Below, piece by piece: positions 15,501-24,862 of a DNA stretch of 64,000 nucleotides (positions are counted from its first letter, which is position 1; every line of letters begins with the position of its first letter). Location of the stretch: assembly GCF_039543505.1 (NCBI RefSeq), contig NZ_BAABJW010000005.1:186001-250000 (forward strand). The letters are read 5' to 3'. A program made the position numbers and the translations under genes. Source of the stretch: Litoribaculum gwangyangense (GTDB taxonomy: Bacteria > Bacteroidota > Bacteroidia > Flavobacteriales > Flavobacteriaceae). Below the pieces are notes generated by a model that did not search any database, was not told the DNA's origin, and worked only from the letters and a program-made list of their open reading frames with translations.

Positions 15501-16523
15501 TTAAACTTTTGCAGATTTAACAGTTTTAATAATTCTAGCCGCAATTTTATATGGATCTCCGTTGGATGCAGGACGTCTGTCTTCCAACCAACCTTTCCAG
15601 CCTCTCTCCACAGTACCAATAGGAATTCTAATGGAAGCACCTCTATCAGACACACCATAAGAAAAATCATTTATAGAAGCCGTTTCGTGTTTACCAGTTA
15701 AACGTTGGTCATTAAACTCACCATAAACCGCTATATGTTCTTTAACTACTGGACGGAACGCTTCACATATTTTTTCATAAACAGCTTTATCTCCACAAGT
15801 TCTTAAGGTTGTATTGGAGAAGTTAGCATGCATACCAGAACCATTCCAATCCATATCTTTACCTAGTGGTTTTGGATGGTACTCAATATAATATCCGTAT
15901 TTTTCAGTTAATCTTTGTAATAAATATCTAGCAACCCAAATTTCATCACCAGCTTGTTTAGCACCTTTAGCAAATAATTGGAATTCCCATTGTCCACAAG
16001 CAACTTCTTGGTTAATCCCCTCAAAATTTAAGCCTGCATCAATACATTGGTCAGCATGCTCTTCAACTAAATGTCTTCCATGAGTATTTTTACCTCCCAC
16101 AGAACAATAATACATACCTTGGGGTGCAGGATAGCCTCCTACTGGGAATCCTAGAGGTAATTGGGTTTCAGTATCCATAATGAAATATTCTTGCTCAAAA
16201 CCAAACCAGAAATCATCATCAGAGTCATCAATTGTAGCACGGCCATTAGATACGTGAGGTGTACCATCAGGGTTTAAAACCTCGGTCATAACCAAATAAC
16301 CGTTTATACGGTCTGGATCTGGATATATAGCTACAGGTTTTAATATACAATCTGAAGAACCTCCTTCAGCCTGTTTAGTTGATGACCCATCAAAGGACCA
16401 ATTACCTAACTCCTCCAATGTACCCTTAAAATTCTCGTGCTCCTCTACCTTAGTTTTACTTCTTAAATTTTGAGTTGGGAAGTAACCATCTAACCAAAGG
16501 TATTCTAATTTAATTTTTGCCAT
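15501..16523 (-). CDS. glutamine synthetase, type II (eukaryotic-like)
   Basis: The 340-residue length and motifs (LEYLWLDGYFPTQNLRSKT at the start, WNGSGMHANFSN, then DRGASIRIP) fit GSII, the shorter eukaryote-like class. The beta-grasp domain covers about residues 1-100, the catalytic domain the rest, with metal ligands in FGFEQEY. It makes glutamine from glutamate, ammonia and ATP in the cytoplasm. The gene is head-to-head with a type III enzyme across 268 bp, so nitrogen-responsive control from the shared region is likely but no operator was recognised. Confidence 0.93.
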   Translation of the reverse strand: MAKIKLEYLWLDGYFPTQNLRSKTKVEEHENFKGTLEELGNWSFDGSSTKQAEGGSSDCILKPVAIYPDPDRINGYLVMTEVLNPDGTPHVSNGRATIDDSDDDFWFGFEQEYFIMDTETQLPLGFPVGGYPAPQGMYYCSVGGKNTHGRHLVEEHADQCIDAGLNFEGINQEVACGQWEFQLFAKGAKQAGDEIWVARYLLQRLTEKYGYYIEYHPKPLGKDMDWNGSGMHANFSNTTLRTCGDKAVYEKICEAFRPVVKEHIAVYGEFNDQRLTGKHETASINDFSYGVSDRGASIRIPIGTVERGWKGWLEDRRPASNGDPYKIAARIIKTVKSAKV

Positions 16524-16557
16524 AGTTTATATTTATTTTGAATATTTGATAATTACA

Positions 16558-16565
16558 CAAATATA
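16558..16565 (-). promoter_or_regulatory. putative -7 box for glutamine synthetase II
   Basis: The minus strand reads TATATTTG here, 35 bp before the ATG at 16523. No good -33 motif was found. Confidence 0.45.
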
Positions 16566-16744
16566 AATTTTTCTTAAGACACTTTAAATTTTAGGGGTAG
16601 TTTTATAAAAAATGACAGTTATTTTTATTTATGCCCTATTTTTTATGGGTATATTTTAAAAAAAGCATTATTTTTTATTCATATACTGAAAAATTAATAA
16701 TAATAATATTTTCATGTTTTAACTAAAATCTAATTTTAGGTAGT

Positions 16745-16752
16745 TATTTTTG
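16745..16752 (+). promoter_or_regulatory. putative -7 box for glutamine synthetase III
   Basis: TATTTTTG matches TAnnTTTG, 39 bp before the ATG at 16792. No -33 motif was seen at the right distance. Confidence 0.45.
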
Positions 16753-16791
16753 TAAAGCTAATTTCATTATTTAAAACTAAAAAATTACAAA

Positions 16792-18978
16792 ATGTCAACA
16801 TTAAGATTTCATGCCATAAAAGAGTCCTTGTCTTTCAAACCACTTCAAATTCAAGAAAAAGAAAGGCGATCAGATATTTTTGGAAAAAATGTTTTTAATG
16901 AAAATACCATGCGTCAATACCTTACAAAAGATGCCTTTGAGAGTGTTTTAAATGCTATTCAATATGGTAAAAAAATAGACAGAAATATGGCCGACCAGGT
17001 AGCATCCTCAATGAAGGATTGGGCATTGTCTAAGGGGGTTACACATTACACGCATTGGTTTCAACCATTAACTGGAGCTACTGCAGAAAAACATGATGCT
17101 TTTTTTGAAACAATTGGTGGTGGCATGGCTATTGAAAAGTTTGGTGGTAGCCAATTAGTTCAACAAGAACCCGATGCCTCCAGTTTTCCAAGTGGTGGTA
17201 TAAGAAATACGTTTGAAGCTCGGGGTTACACCGCATGGGACCCAACATCGCCAGCCTTTGTTTATGGTACAACACTCTGTATTCCTACTATATTTGTTGC
17301 TTATACTGGTGAAGCTTTAGATTACAAAACACCATTGTTAAGGGCTCTAAATGCTGTTGACAATGCTGCGACCGATGTTTGCAAATATTTTGATAAAAAT
17401 GTAAAAAAGGTGACATCCTCTTTGGGTTGGGAACAAGAATATTTTTTAATTGATAAATTGTTGGCAGCAAGTAGGCCAGATATCATATTAACAGGTAGAA
17501 CCTTATTAGGGCATTCCTCGGCTAAGGGACAACAATTGGATGACCATTATTTTGGAGCCATACCAACAAGGGCTTTTAATTTTATGCGGGAATTAGAAAC
17601 CGAATGCATGCTTTTGGGGATTCCTGTAAAAACCCGTCACAACGAGGTGGCACCCAATCAGTTTGAATTGGCACCTATTTTTGAAGAAGCTAATTTAGCC
17701 GTAGATCATAATTCGTTGTTAATGGATATCATGGGACGTGTAGCATCGCGGCATAATTTAAAAGTGCTGCTACATGAAAAACCTTTTGCAGGTATCAATG
17801 GGTCGGGTAAACATAACAACTGGTCTTTGTCAACAGATACTGGTGTCAATTTATTATCTCCAGGGAAAACACCTATGAGCAACTTACAATTTTTAACCTT
17901 TTTTGTTAATACTATAAAGGCGGTCCATGAAAATGAATCGATATTAAGGGCAGCCATAGCATCGGCTAGTAACGACCACCGTTTGGGTGCCAATGAAGCA
18001 CCTCCTGCCATCATATCGGTGTTTATTGGAGAGCAATTAACCAAAGTTTTAGAAGAATTGGAAGGCGTAACCAAAGGGAAGTTATCACCTGAAGAAAAAA
18101 CCGAACTTAAATTGAACGTCATTGGTAAAATACCAGATGTATTATTGGATAACACTGATAGAAACCGAACCTCGCCTTTTGCATTTACAGGGAATAAGTT
18201 TGAATTTAGAGCTGTAGGATCCATGGCAAATTGTGGAAATCCAATGACCGTTTTAAATACCATAGTTGCTAAACAACTAAAAGATTTTAAGGTTGAAGTG
18301 GATGCCTTGATTGAAAAGAAAGGCCTAAAAAAGGATGAAGCGGTTTTTAATGTTTTAAGGGAATATATAAAATCATGTAGAAACATTTTATTCGAAGGAA
18401 ATGGCTATGGTAAAGCATGGGAAGAGGAGGCTAAAAGGCGAGGATTAAGTAATAATAAAACAACCCCAGAAGCCTTGAAAGCTAAAGTTTCCAAAGAAGC
18501 CATTTCATTATTTGAAGAAATGAATGTAATGAGTAAAATTGAAACCGAGGCTCGATATGAAATTGAAATGGAGGCCTATATCATGCATATTCAAATAGAA
18601 AGTAGGGTAATAGGCGATATTGCTAGAAATCATATCGTACCTACTGCAGTTAAGTACCAAAATATATTGATTGAAAATGTAAAAGGTTTAAAAGAAATTT
18701 TTGATAAAAATTTCACATCAGTTTCTAAAGAACAGATTAATTTAATTGAAGAAATATCAGGTCATATTGAGGCTATCAATGCAAAAGTAACTAAAATGAT
18801 TGATGAACGCAGAAAGGCCAATGCCATAAGTTCAGTGGAGGATAGAGCTCTGAATTATTGTAATAAGGTGAAACCGTTTTTTGAAGACATTCGTTACCAT
18901 TGTGATAAATTAGAATTGCTAGTTGATGATGAAATTTGGCCGTTAACAAAGTATAGAGAATTGTTATTTACACGATAG
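16792..18978 (+). CDS. glnN: glutamine synthetase, type III
   Basis: The 728-residue length is that of GSIII, the large dodecameric class common in Bacteroidota and cyanobacteria. Motifs include THYTHWFQPLTG near residue 84, LGWEQEYFLID, KTRHNEVAPNQFELAP and GINGSGKHNNWS. It makes glutamine from glutamate and ammonia. It is divergent from the type II gene and followed at once by a strong terminator, so it is monocistronic. Keeping both classes side by side suggests different ammonia ranges or regulation. Confidence 0.96.
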   Translation: MSTLRFHAIKESLSFKPLQIQEKERRSDIFGKNVFNENTMRQYLTKDAFESVLNAIQYGKKIDRNMADQVASSMKDWALSKGVTHYTHWFQPLTGATAEKHDAFFETIGGGMAIEKFGGSQLVQQEPDASSFPSGGIRNTFEARGYTAWDPTSPAFVYGTTLCIPTIFVAYTGEALDYKTPLLRALNAVDNAATDVCKYFDKNVKKVTSSLGWEQEYFLIDKLLAASRPDIILTGRTLLGHSSAKGQQLDDHYFGAIPTRAFNFMRELETECMLLGIPVKTRHNEVAPNQFELAPIFEEANLAVDHNSLLMDIMGRVASRHNLKVLLHEKPFAGINGSGKHNNWSLSTDTGVNLLSPGKTPMSNLQFLTFFVNTIKAVHENESILRAAIASASNDHRLGANEAPPAIISVFIGEQLTKVLEELEGVTKGKLSPEEKTELKLNVIGKIPDVLLDNTDRNRTSPFAFTGNKFEFRAVGSMANCGNPMTVLNTIVAKQLKDFKVEVDALIEKKGLKKDEAVFNVLREYIKSCRNILFEGNGYGKAWEEEAKRRGLSNNKTTPEALKAKVSKEAISLFEEMNVMSKIETEARYEIEMEAYIMHIQIESRVIGDIARNHIVPTAVKYQNILIENVKGLKEIFDKNFTSVSKEQINLIEEISGHIEAINAKVTKMIDERRKANAISSVEDRALNYCNKVKPFFEDIRYHCDKLELLVDDEIWPLTKYRELLFTR

Positions 18979-18993
18979 TGTTCAAAACTTGTT

Positions 18994-19020
18994 AAATCCC
19001 GTTTTAAAAAAACGGGATTT
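18994..19020 (+). terminator. rho-independent terminator of glnN
   Basis: AAATCCCGTTTT pairs with AAAACGGGATTT and is followed by a T run. It is the cleanest terminator in the window, 16 bp after the stop codon. Confidence 0.9.
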
Positions 19021-19035
19021 TTTAATTCAAAAAAG

Positions 19036-19043
19036 TAAATTTG
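19036..19043 (+). promoter_or_regulatory. putative -7 box of purM
   Basis: TAAATTTG lies 17 bp before the ATG at 19061, directly after the glnN terminator. Confidence 0.45.
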
Positions 19044-19060
19044 CACTTGAATAAAACATT

Positions 19061-20239
19061 ATGAGTCAAGAAGTTTCAAAGCGATACGCACAACGCGGTG
19101 TTTCTGCATCAAAAGAAGATGTGCACCATGCTATAAAAAATATCGATAAAGGATTATTCCCTAAGGCATTCTGTAAAATAGTTCCCGATTATTTAACCGG
19201 TGATAAAGATTACTGTTTGATTATGCATGCCGATGGGGCTGGAACAAAATCTTCCTTGGCATATATGTATTGGAAAGAAACGGGTGATATTTCAGTTTGG
19301 AAGGGCATTGCACAAGATGCGTTAATCATGAATATTGACGATTTGTTGTGTGTAGGTGCTACCGATAATATTATGCTATCTTCAACCATTGGAAGAAATA
19401 AAAATTTAATTCCCGGTGAAGTTATTTCTGCAATCATAAATGGGACTGAAGAATTAATTTCAGAGTTAGGAAACTTTGGGGTTACCATTCATTCTACCGG
19501 AGGTGAAACCGCTGATGTTGGTGATTTGGTACGAACCATAATTGTGGACTCTACAGTAACTGCAAGAATAAAAAGGAAAAACGTGATTGATAATTCCAAT
19601 ATAAAGTCAGGTGATGTTATTGTAGGTTTGGCAAGTTTTGGACAATCTACTTATGAAAAAGAATATAATGGAGGGATGGGGAGTAATGGATTAACTTCAG
19701 CACGCCACGATGTATTTAGTAAATATCTAGCAAAAAAATATCCCGAAAGTTTTGATGCTTCGGTTCCTGAAGATTTGGTTTATTCTGGAAATATAAAATT
19801 AACGGATACTATAGCAAATTCACCTATTGATGCTGGTAAATTAGTGCTTTCTCCTACGCGTACGTATGCGCCTATCATAAAAGCTATCCTATCAAAATAC
19901 AATAGTGAAGATATTCATGGAATGGTGCATTGCTCTGGAGGTGCGCAAACAAAAATCCTTCATTTTATTGATCAATTTCATATTATAAAGGATGATATGT
20001 TTCCTGTACCGCCACTTTTCAAATTAATACAAGAACAGAGCAAAACAGATTGGAAAGAAATGTATCAAGTATTTAATTGTGGTCACAGGATGGAGCTATA
20101 CGTAACTCCACAAATCGCCGAAACCATTATTGAAATATCGAAGTCCTTTAAAGTAGATGCCAAAATAATTGGTAGAGTAGCCGAATCAAAAAGTAAAAAG
20201 CTTACAATAAAATCAGAGTTTGGTGAGTTTAATTATTAA
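19061..20239 (+). CDS. purM: phosphoribosylformylglycinamidine cyclo-ligase
   Basis: The 392-residue protein is the longer Bacteroidota form of AIR synthetase. It has the N-terminal ATP-binding region (RYAQRGVSASKEDV, HADGAGTKSSLA), IMNIDDLLCVGA, HSTGGETADVGD and the C-terminal lobe with HCSGGAQTKIL and FNCGHRMELY. It closes the imidazole ring in purine synthesis, FGAM plus ATP to AIR. It has its own -7 box and no close neighbour on the same strand, so it is likely transcribed alone. Confidence 0.92.
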   Translation: MSQEVSKRYAQRGVSASKEDVHHAIKNIDKGLFPKAFCKIVPDYLTGDKDYCLIMHADGAGTKSSLAYMYWKETGDISVWKGIAQDALIMNIDDLLCVGATDNIMLSSTIGRNKNLIPGEVISAIINGTEELISELGNFGVTIHSTGGETADVGDLVRTIIVDSTVTARIKRKNVIDNSNIKSGDVIVGLASFGQSTYEKEYNGGMGSNGLTSARHDVFSKYLAKKYPESFDASVPEDLVYSGNIKLTDTIANSPIDAGKLVLSPTRTYAPIIKAILSKYNSEDIHGMVHCSGGAQTKILHFIDQFHIIKDDMFPVPPLFKLIQEQSKTDWKEMYQVFNCGHRMELYVTPQIAETIIEISKSFKVDAKIIGRVAESKSKKLTIKSEFGEFNY

Positions 20240-20400
20240 TTATTCATCCTTTTTTGTTCAAATGGAACAATTATTGATGAAAATTTAATTTTTAAAATAA
20301 TTTCTACCAATGATGATATTGGCTAGGCCTAATCCTTTTTTCAAATGAGATATTAAATGGCCAGTTACATCTGGATAAATAAAAAAATAATAATCAACAG

Positions 20401-21360
20401 ATGAAAAATTTAGTAATTCCTCTTTTTTGTTTTTTATTTCAATTTCTTAATGCGCAACCAGACTCATTATTTTTAAAGCCCAAGAAAAAAAAATATGATG
20501 GTCCACAGTGGACTCAAAAAAACAAGGCGCTCCTAGATTTAAATCAAGTATCATTTACCAACTGGAATTCAGGTGGAACCAATTCCATCTCTGGCCTACT
20601 TGGTTTGAGATCGGAGTATAATTATAAAGATAAATTTTTTGTTTGGAAAAACAATGCTTTGGTTGATTATGGCATCAACAAACAACAAAAAAGAGAGACT
20701 AGAAAAACCGATGATTTATTTGAATTTAATTCAAATATTGGTTACAAACCAGATAGTATTTCAAATTGGTTTTATTCCGCTCGATTAAATTTTAGAACTC
20801 AACTTACTAATGGTTACAAATATCCAAATAAAGATGTCCCTATTTCAAGGTTAATGGCTCCCGGATATTTATTTTTTGGTGGAGGTGTAGAATATGGAAA
20901 AAATATAGAGAGATTGTCATTTTATTTTTCTCCAATAACGCTTAAGGCCACTTTTGTTTTAGATGAAGATTTAGCAAATGTAGGTTCTTTTGGTGTAACA
21001 CCAGCCATTTTAGATGATGCTGGTAATGTAATAATACCAGGAGAAAGGATTCGCAGAGAAGTGGGTGTTTTAGTAACCAATAGTTACGAAATGGAATTTA
21101 TAGAGAATGTAAACGTAAAACATCAAGTGAGTTTATATTCAGACTATATTAATAAATTTGGAAATGTGGATGTTGACTGGCGTATTGATTTTGACTTTAA
21201 GGTGAATAGTTTTATTAGAGCTACGTTAGGTTCTCACTTACGTTATGACGATGATGTTAAAACCACGAAGCCCTCAGAAATTGAAGGTGAGTTTGATGAA
21301 GCTGGACCTAAAATTCAATGGAAACAATTTTTAGGAGTTGGATTTGCAGTAGATTTTTAA
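20401..21360 (+). CDS. DUF3078 outer-membrane-type protein
   Basis: The 319-residue protein has a signal peptide (residues 1-18, ending FLNAQ), and the family-typical WTQKNKALLDLNQVSFTNWNSGG pattern at about residues 37-60 (given here as key words WTQK, LNQ, NWNSGG). The rest alternates polar and hydrophobic residues and ends with an aromatic residue (FAVDF), like an outer membrane beta-barrel. The function of DUF3078 is unknown. It is followed by a convergent small membrane protein whose stop overlaps its own. Confidence 0.82.
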   Translation: MKNLVIPLFCFLFQFLNAQPDSLFLKPKKKKYDGPQWTQKNKALLDLNQVSFTNWNSGGTNSISGLLGLRSEYNYKDKFFVWKNNALVDYGINKQQKRETRKTDDLFEFNSNIGYKPDSISNWFYSARLNFRTQLTNGYKYPNKDVPISRLMAPGYLFFGGGVEYGKNIERLSFYFSPITLKATFVLDEDLANVGSFGVTPAILDDAGNVIIPGERIRREVGVLVTNSYEMEFIENVNVKHQVSLYSDYINKFGNVDVDWRIDFDFKVNSFIRATLGSHLRYDDDVKTTKPSEIEGEFDEAGPKIQWKQFLGVGFAVDF

Positions 21361-21644
21361 ATATACTCTTGGAAGATCAATAAAAAGGGTAAACTCAAAA
21401 TCAAGTCAAATAAAAATAAAAAGAATAACAATTTTAAAGTTGAAATTTCTTGATTTCTATACAAATTCAGTGTACGCTTTGCATGAATTTCATTAAAAAA
21501 ATACCATAAAAAAAATGCCATAAACAACTTCAATAAAAGAATATATAAAATATCAAATTTTAGAAATGAAAATAACATGTTAATTGCCATGGACCACAAA
21601 ATGAGAGGTTTATAAAAAAATAATATGGATAAAAATGGCCGCAT
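21357..21644 (-). CDS. small membrane protein of unknown function
   Basis: From the ATG at 21644 the frame encodes 95 residues, MRPFLSILFFYKPLILW at the start and a C-terminal LLFFLFLFDLILSLPFLL, with three predicted membrane helices and a basic loop NEIHAKRTLNLYR. The frame stays open to a GTG at 21710, which would add 22 residues; the ATG is preferred because the hydrophobic part begins there. Its stop overlaps the stop of the DUF3078 gene by a few bases. I do not recognise a family. Confidence 0.6.
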   Translation of the reverse strand: MRPFLSILFFYKPLILWSMAINMLFSFLKFDILYILLLKLFMAFFLWYFFNEIHAKRTLNLYRNQEISTLKLLFFLFLFDLILSLPFLLIFQEYI

Positions 21645-21730
21645 GATAAGTGTATTAACGGTAATTTTCAAATAATATTTTTTAAAAAAGATAACTCTAT
21701 CAGCAATCACTTAAAATTCATAAATTATCG

Positions 21731-21738
21731 TATTTTTG
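21731..21738 (+). promoter_or_regulatory. putative -7 box of prfA
   Basis: TATTTTTG lies 21 bp before the ATG at 21760. Confidence 0.45.
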
Positions 21739-21759
21739 AATCCCAATTAAAAAAGGCAG

Positions 21760-22836
21760 ATGTTAGAGAAATTACAAATAATAAAGCAACGTTTTGATGA
21801 GGTTAGCGATTTAATTATCCAACCAGATATAATGACCGATCAAAAGCGCTACATTGAATTAAACAAAGAATACAAAGACCTTAAAATCCTTATGGATAAA
21901 AGGGAAGAATATATTGAAGCTACCAATAATTTGGAAGAAGCTGAAAGTATAATTTCTGAAGGTGGGGATGCAGAAATGGTAGAAATGGCTAAAATGCAAT
22001 ACGATGAAGCTAAAGAGCGTATTCCAAAATTAGAAGATGAAATCAAGTTTCTTTTAATACCGAAGGACCCTGAAGATTCTAAAAATGCGGTGGTGGAGTT
22101 ACGTGCAGGAACTGGTGGTGATGAGGCCAGTATTTTTGCAGGCGATTTGTTTAGAATGTATACCAAATATTGTGAAAGCAAAGGTTGGAAAGTTGAAACC
22201 GTTGATTTTAGCGAAGGTACCAATGGTGGTTTTAAGGAAATACAATTTGAAGTTTCGGGTGATGATGTTTATGGAACCTTAAAATTTGAAGCTGGTGTAC
22301 ACCGTGTTCAGCGTGTGCCACAAACCGAAACCCAAGGGCGTGTGCATACCAGTGCGGCTACGGTTATGGTATTTCCAGAAGCGGAGGAATTTGATATAGA
22401 AATCAATCCAAAAGATGTTCGAATAGATTTTTTCTGTTCATCAGGACCTGGTGGGCAATCAGTAAACACGACCTATTCCGCAGTGCGTTTAACACACATT
22501 CCAACAGGTTTAGTAGCGCAATGTCAAGACCAAAAATCGCAGCATAAGAATAAAGAAAAGGCGTTCAGGGTATTGCGTTCACGTTTATACGATATGGAGT
22601 TGGCTAAAAAAATGGAAGAAGATGCTGCAAAGCGTGGTAGTATGGTAAGTAGTGGTGATAGAAGTGCCAAAATCAGAACCTATAATTACCCACAAGGGCG
22701 TGTAACCGATCACAGAATTGGTTTAACACTTTACGATTTAGGTAATATTGTAAATGGCGACATCCAAAGAATAATTGATGAATTGCAATTGGCTGAAAAC
22801 ACAGAAAAACTTAAAGCTAATACGGATGTGATTTAA
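21760..22836 (+). CDS. prfA: peptide chain release factor 1
   Basis: The 358-residue protein has the class I release factor plan: coiled-coil domain 1, then domain 2 with the codon-recognition region, and GGQ at residues 231-233 in SSGPGGQSVNTTYSAVR. The Gln of GGQ is the site that PrmC methylates, and prmC lies in this window at 48750. It terminates translation at UAA and UAG. It is followed 79 bp on by pyrF, a common flavobacterial arrangement. Confidence 0.97.
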   Translation: MLEKLQIIKQRFDEVSDLIIQPDIMTDQKRYIELNKEYKDLKILMDKREEYIEATNNLEEAESIISEGGDAEMVEMAKMQYDEAKERIPKLEDEIKFLLIPKDPEDSKNAVVELRAGTGGDEASIFAGDLFRMYTKYCESKGWKVETVDFSEGTNGGFKEIQFEVSGDDVYGTLKFEAGVHRVQRVPQTETQGRVHTSAATVMVFPEAEEFDIEINPKDVRIDFFCSSGPGGQSVNTTYSAVRLTHIPTGLVAQCQDQKSQHKNKEKAFRVLRSRLYDMELAKKMEEDAAKRGSMVSSGDRSAKIRTYNYPQGRVTDHRIGLTLYDLGNIVNGDIQRIIDELQLAENTEKLKANTDVI

Positions 22837-22915
22837 TTATGTTTCCTATGAATGCTGGAACCCAACAATCACATATATTTAAAAAGTCAGTAGTGAATTC
22901 GTTGTAAAATAAAAT

Positions 22916-23731
22916 ATGACAACAAACCAACTCATTCTACAAATCAAAAAAAAGAAGTCCTTTCTATGCATTGGTTTGGATGTTGATTTAAATAAAATTC
23001 CTCAGTATTTACTAAAACAAGAAGATCCTATTTTCAGTTTTAATAAGGCCATTATAGATGCCACCAATCATTTATGTGTTGCTTACAAACCCAATACGGC
23101 GTTCTACGAAGCTTACGGATTAAAAGGTTGGAAATCTTTAGAGAAGACCATTCATTATTTAAATGAAAACTATCCAGAAATTTTCACCATTGCCGATGCT
23201 AAGCGAGGTGACATAGGTAACACTAGTAGTATGTATGCGAAGGCTTTTTTTGATGATTTAGCTTTCGATTCGGTAACTGTGGCGCCTTACATGGGAAAAG
23301 ATTCTGTAGAGCCTTTTTTAGACTTTGAAAATAAACACACCATTTTATTGGCATTAACCTCCAATCAAGGCGCTTTCGATTTTCAAACAAAAACAGTGGA
23401 TGGAAAAGAACTTTATAAACAGGTTTTAGAAACTTCTAAAACTTGGAAAAACGCTAAAAACTTAATGTATGTTGTAGGTGCTACAAAAGCAGAGTATTTA
23501 GCTGACATCAGAAAAATTGTTCCTGATAGTTTTTTGTTGGTGCCAGGAGTAGGAGCACAGGGTGGAAATTTGCAAGATGTTTGCAAATACGGATTAAATA
23601 AAGACGTAGGGTTGCTTATTAACTCATCGAGAGGTATTATTTATGCTTCAAACAAAGAAGATTTTTCACAAGCTGCAACTGTTAAAGCAAGTGAAATTCA
23701 AAAGGAAATGGAGCAGCTTTTGTCTAAATAG
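22916..23731 (+). CDS. pyrF: orotidine 5'-phosphate decarboxylase
   Basis: The 271-residue protein is the type 2 (longer) OMP decarboxylase. The catalytic segment DAKRGDIGNTSSMYA near residue 99 carries the Lys-Asp pair, and the phosphate loop LLVPGVGAQGG is present near 210. It makes UMP in pyrimidine synthesis. It follows prfA on the same strand. Its last codons overlap the end of a minus-strand 49-residue frame. Confidence 0.96.
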   Translation: MTTNQLILQIKKKKSFLCIGLDVDLNKIPQYLLKQEDPIFSFNKAIIDATNHLCVAYKPNTAFYEAYGLKGWKSLEKTIHYLNENYPEIFTIADAKRGDIGNTSSMYAKAFFDDLAFDSVTVAPYMGKDSVEPFLDFENKHTILLALTSNQGAFDFQTKTVDGKELYKQVLETSKTWKNAKNLMYVVGATKAEYLADIRKIVPDSFLLVPGVGAQGGNLQDVCKYGLNKDVGLLINSSRGIIYASNKEDFSQAATVKASEIQKEMEQLLSK

Positions 23732-23873
23732 AGGCTGTATCAAATCCGTCCTCATATTCAACTTTACTGACATCTTCAACAAAATTTGCAATATTGTTTT
23801 TTAATTCTTTTAAACTTAATAATTTATTTAAGTTGGGTTTTATTTTTCCAACTTTACAAAAATGGGGACTCAT
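23724..23873 (-). CDS. hypothetical 49-residue protein
   Basis: The minus strand from ATG at 23873 to TAG at 23724-23726 encodes 49 residues, MSPHFCKVGKIKPNLNKLL at the start and YEDGFDTASI at the end, with a helical middle (LKELKNNIANFVEDVSKV) that looks protein-like. Its end overlaps the last codons of pyrF by 8 bp. A perfect 18-bp palindrome lies 7 bp upstream. It follows the minus-strand gene at 23952 by 78 bp and could share its transcript. No family recognised. Confidence 0.4.
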   Translation of the reverse strand: MSPHFCKVGKIKPNLNKLLSLKELKNNIANFVEDVSKVEYEDGFDTASI

Positions 23874-23880
23874 AACATGT

Positions 23881-23898
23881 TATTTTATATATAAAATA
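23881..23898. promoter_or_regulatory. 18-bp perfect palindrome upstream of the 49-residue frame
   Basis: TATTTTATATATAAAATA equals its own reverse complement. It could be a protein-binding site, an AT-rich promoter part or chance in AT-rich DNA. Confidence 0.3.
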
Positions 23899-23951
23899 CG
23901 TGTAAATGAGATAATTAGATGTTTTTAAAAGGTTAAAAAATTACAAAAAAA

Positions 23952-24152
23952 CTAAGAAGCGACTTGATGCTTGAATTCTCTGGAAAGATATTTCAACCTA
24001 TTTAATTTGTTAAGTAACTTGATAGCATCAAATTCTGAAATGTCACTTAAAGCAGAATCCGTTTGACGTAAATTATAAGCTTCCTCAATAAGCACTTTAT
24101 ATTTGTCAATGAGTTTTAGCTGTTTATTTTTTATGTTATCAATCGGTTTCAT
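23952..24152 (-). CDS. small helical protein, possibly Lacal_2735-type
   Basis: The 66-residue protein is charged and helical, with the pattern LIDKYKVLIEEAYNLRQTD in the first half and LLNKLNRLKY in the second. From memory this resembles the small Bacteroidota proteins named Lacal_2735 family, usually 55-65 residues; this was not checked. ATG start, TAA stop. No function is known. Spacing suggests it could lead a two-gene unit with the 49-residue frame downstream. Confidence 0.6.
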   Translation of the reverse strand: MKPIDNIKNKQLKLIDKYKVLIEEAYNLRQTDSALSDISEFDAIKLLNKLNRLKYLSREFKHQVAS

Positions 24153-24325
24153 TTACTACTTGAAAAACAGGTATTTAAATATACATTTTTTTATTTAAAG
24201 TGAAACAAATGTTTATTTGTTTTTTTATAACATCGATAAAATGAAATTATAATGTTCTGTTAATTGATTCATTACTCACATGAATTTTTGTTAGTTTTAG
24301 TAATAAATCAAATTAAATAATCGGT

Positions 24326-24829
24326 ATGAGATCCTTATTAATAGTCGTTTTTTTTACCGTTTCATTTAATATTAATGCTCAAAATAATCAATGTAATTGT
24401 TGTACTGAAAAGCACTCTGAATTTGATTTTTGGATTGGCAGTTGGAATGTGATAAACCCTCAAGGTGTTTTAGTCGGGACTAACGAAATTGATAAAATTC
24501 AAGATAATTGTATTTTGCGTGAAAACTGGAAAAGTGCTAACGGAAGTGTTACAGGAACCAGCAATAATTTTTATAATAAAGCAACAAATCAATGGGAACA
24601 GATTTGGATTGATAACCAAGGCGGCAGTCTACATTTAAAAGGCAACAGGATTGGTAACCAAATGATTTTAAGAACTGATCCCACTAAAGATTCAAAAGGC
24701 GAGCCTTTTTACCACAAAGTAACTTGGACGTTGTATGATGATGGTACTGTTCGTCAGTATTGGGAAACTATTATAAACGATAATAAAATTACTGTAGCTT
24801 TTGACGGGTTGTACAAAAAAACAAATTAA
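24326..24829 (+). CDS. exported protein of unknown function, lipocalin-like pattern
   Basis: The 167-residue protein has a signal peptide (residues 1-18, ending INAQ), a Cys-rich start (CNCCTEKH) and the segment FDFWIGSWNV followed by repeated beta-strand-like stretches ending in FDGLYKK. The FWIGxW pattern is seen in small beta-barrel proteins of the DUF1579 kind. It probably acts in the periplasm or outside the cell. Transcribed alone, convergent with the DUF4197 gene. Confidence 0.65.
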   Translation: MRSLLIVVFFTVSFNINAQNNQCNCCTEKHSEFDFWIGSWNVINPQGVLVGTNEIDKIQDNCILRENWKSANGSVTGTSNNFYNKATNQWEQIWIDNQGGSLHLKGNRIGNQMILRTDPTKDSKGEPFYHKVTWTLYDDGTVRQYWETIINDNKITVAFDGLYKKTN

Positions 24830-24862
24830 GCGAATCCCTTTGGAAGGAATTTAGGATAGGCT

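Noticed and set aside
17706..18386. 226-codon minus-strand frame inside glutamine synthetase III
   Set aside because: It is antisense to a strongly conserved gene; composition is a mirror of the sense codons.
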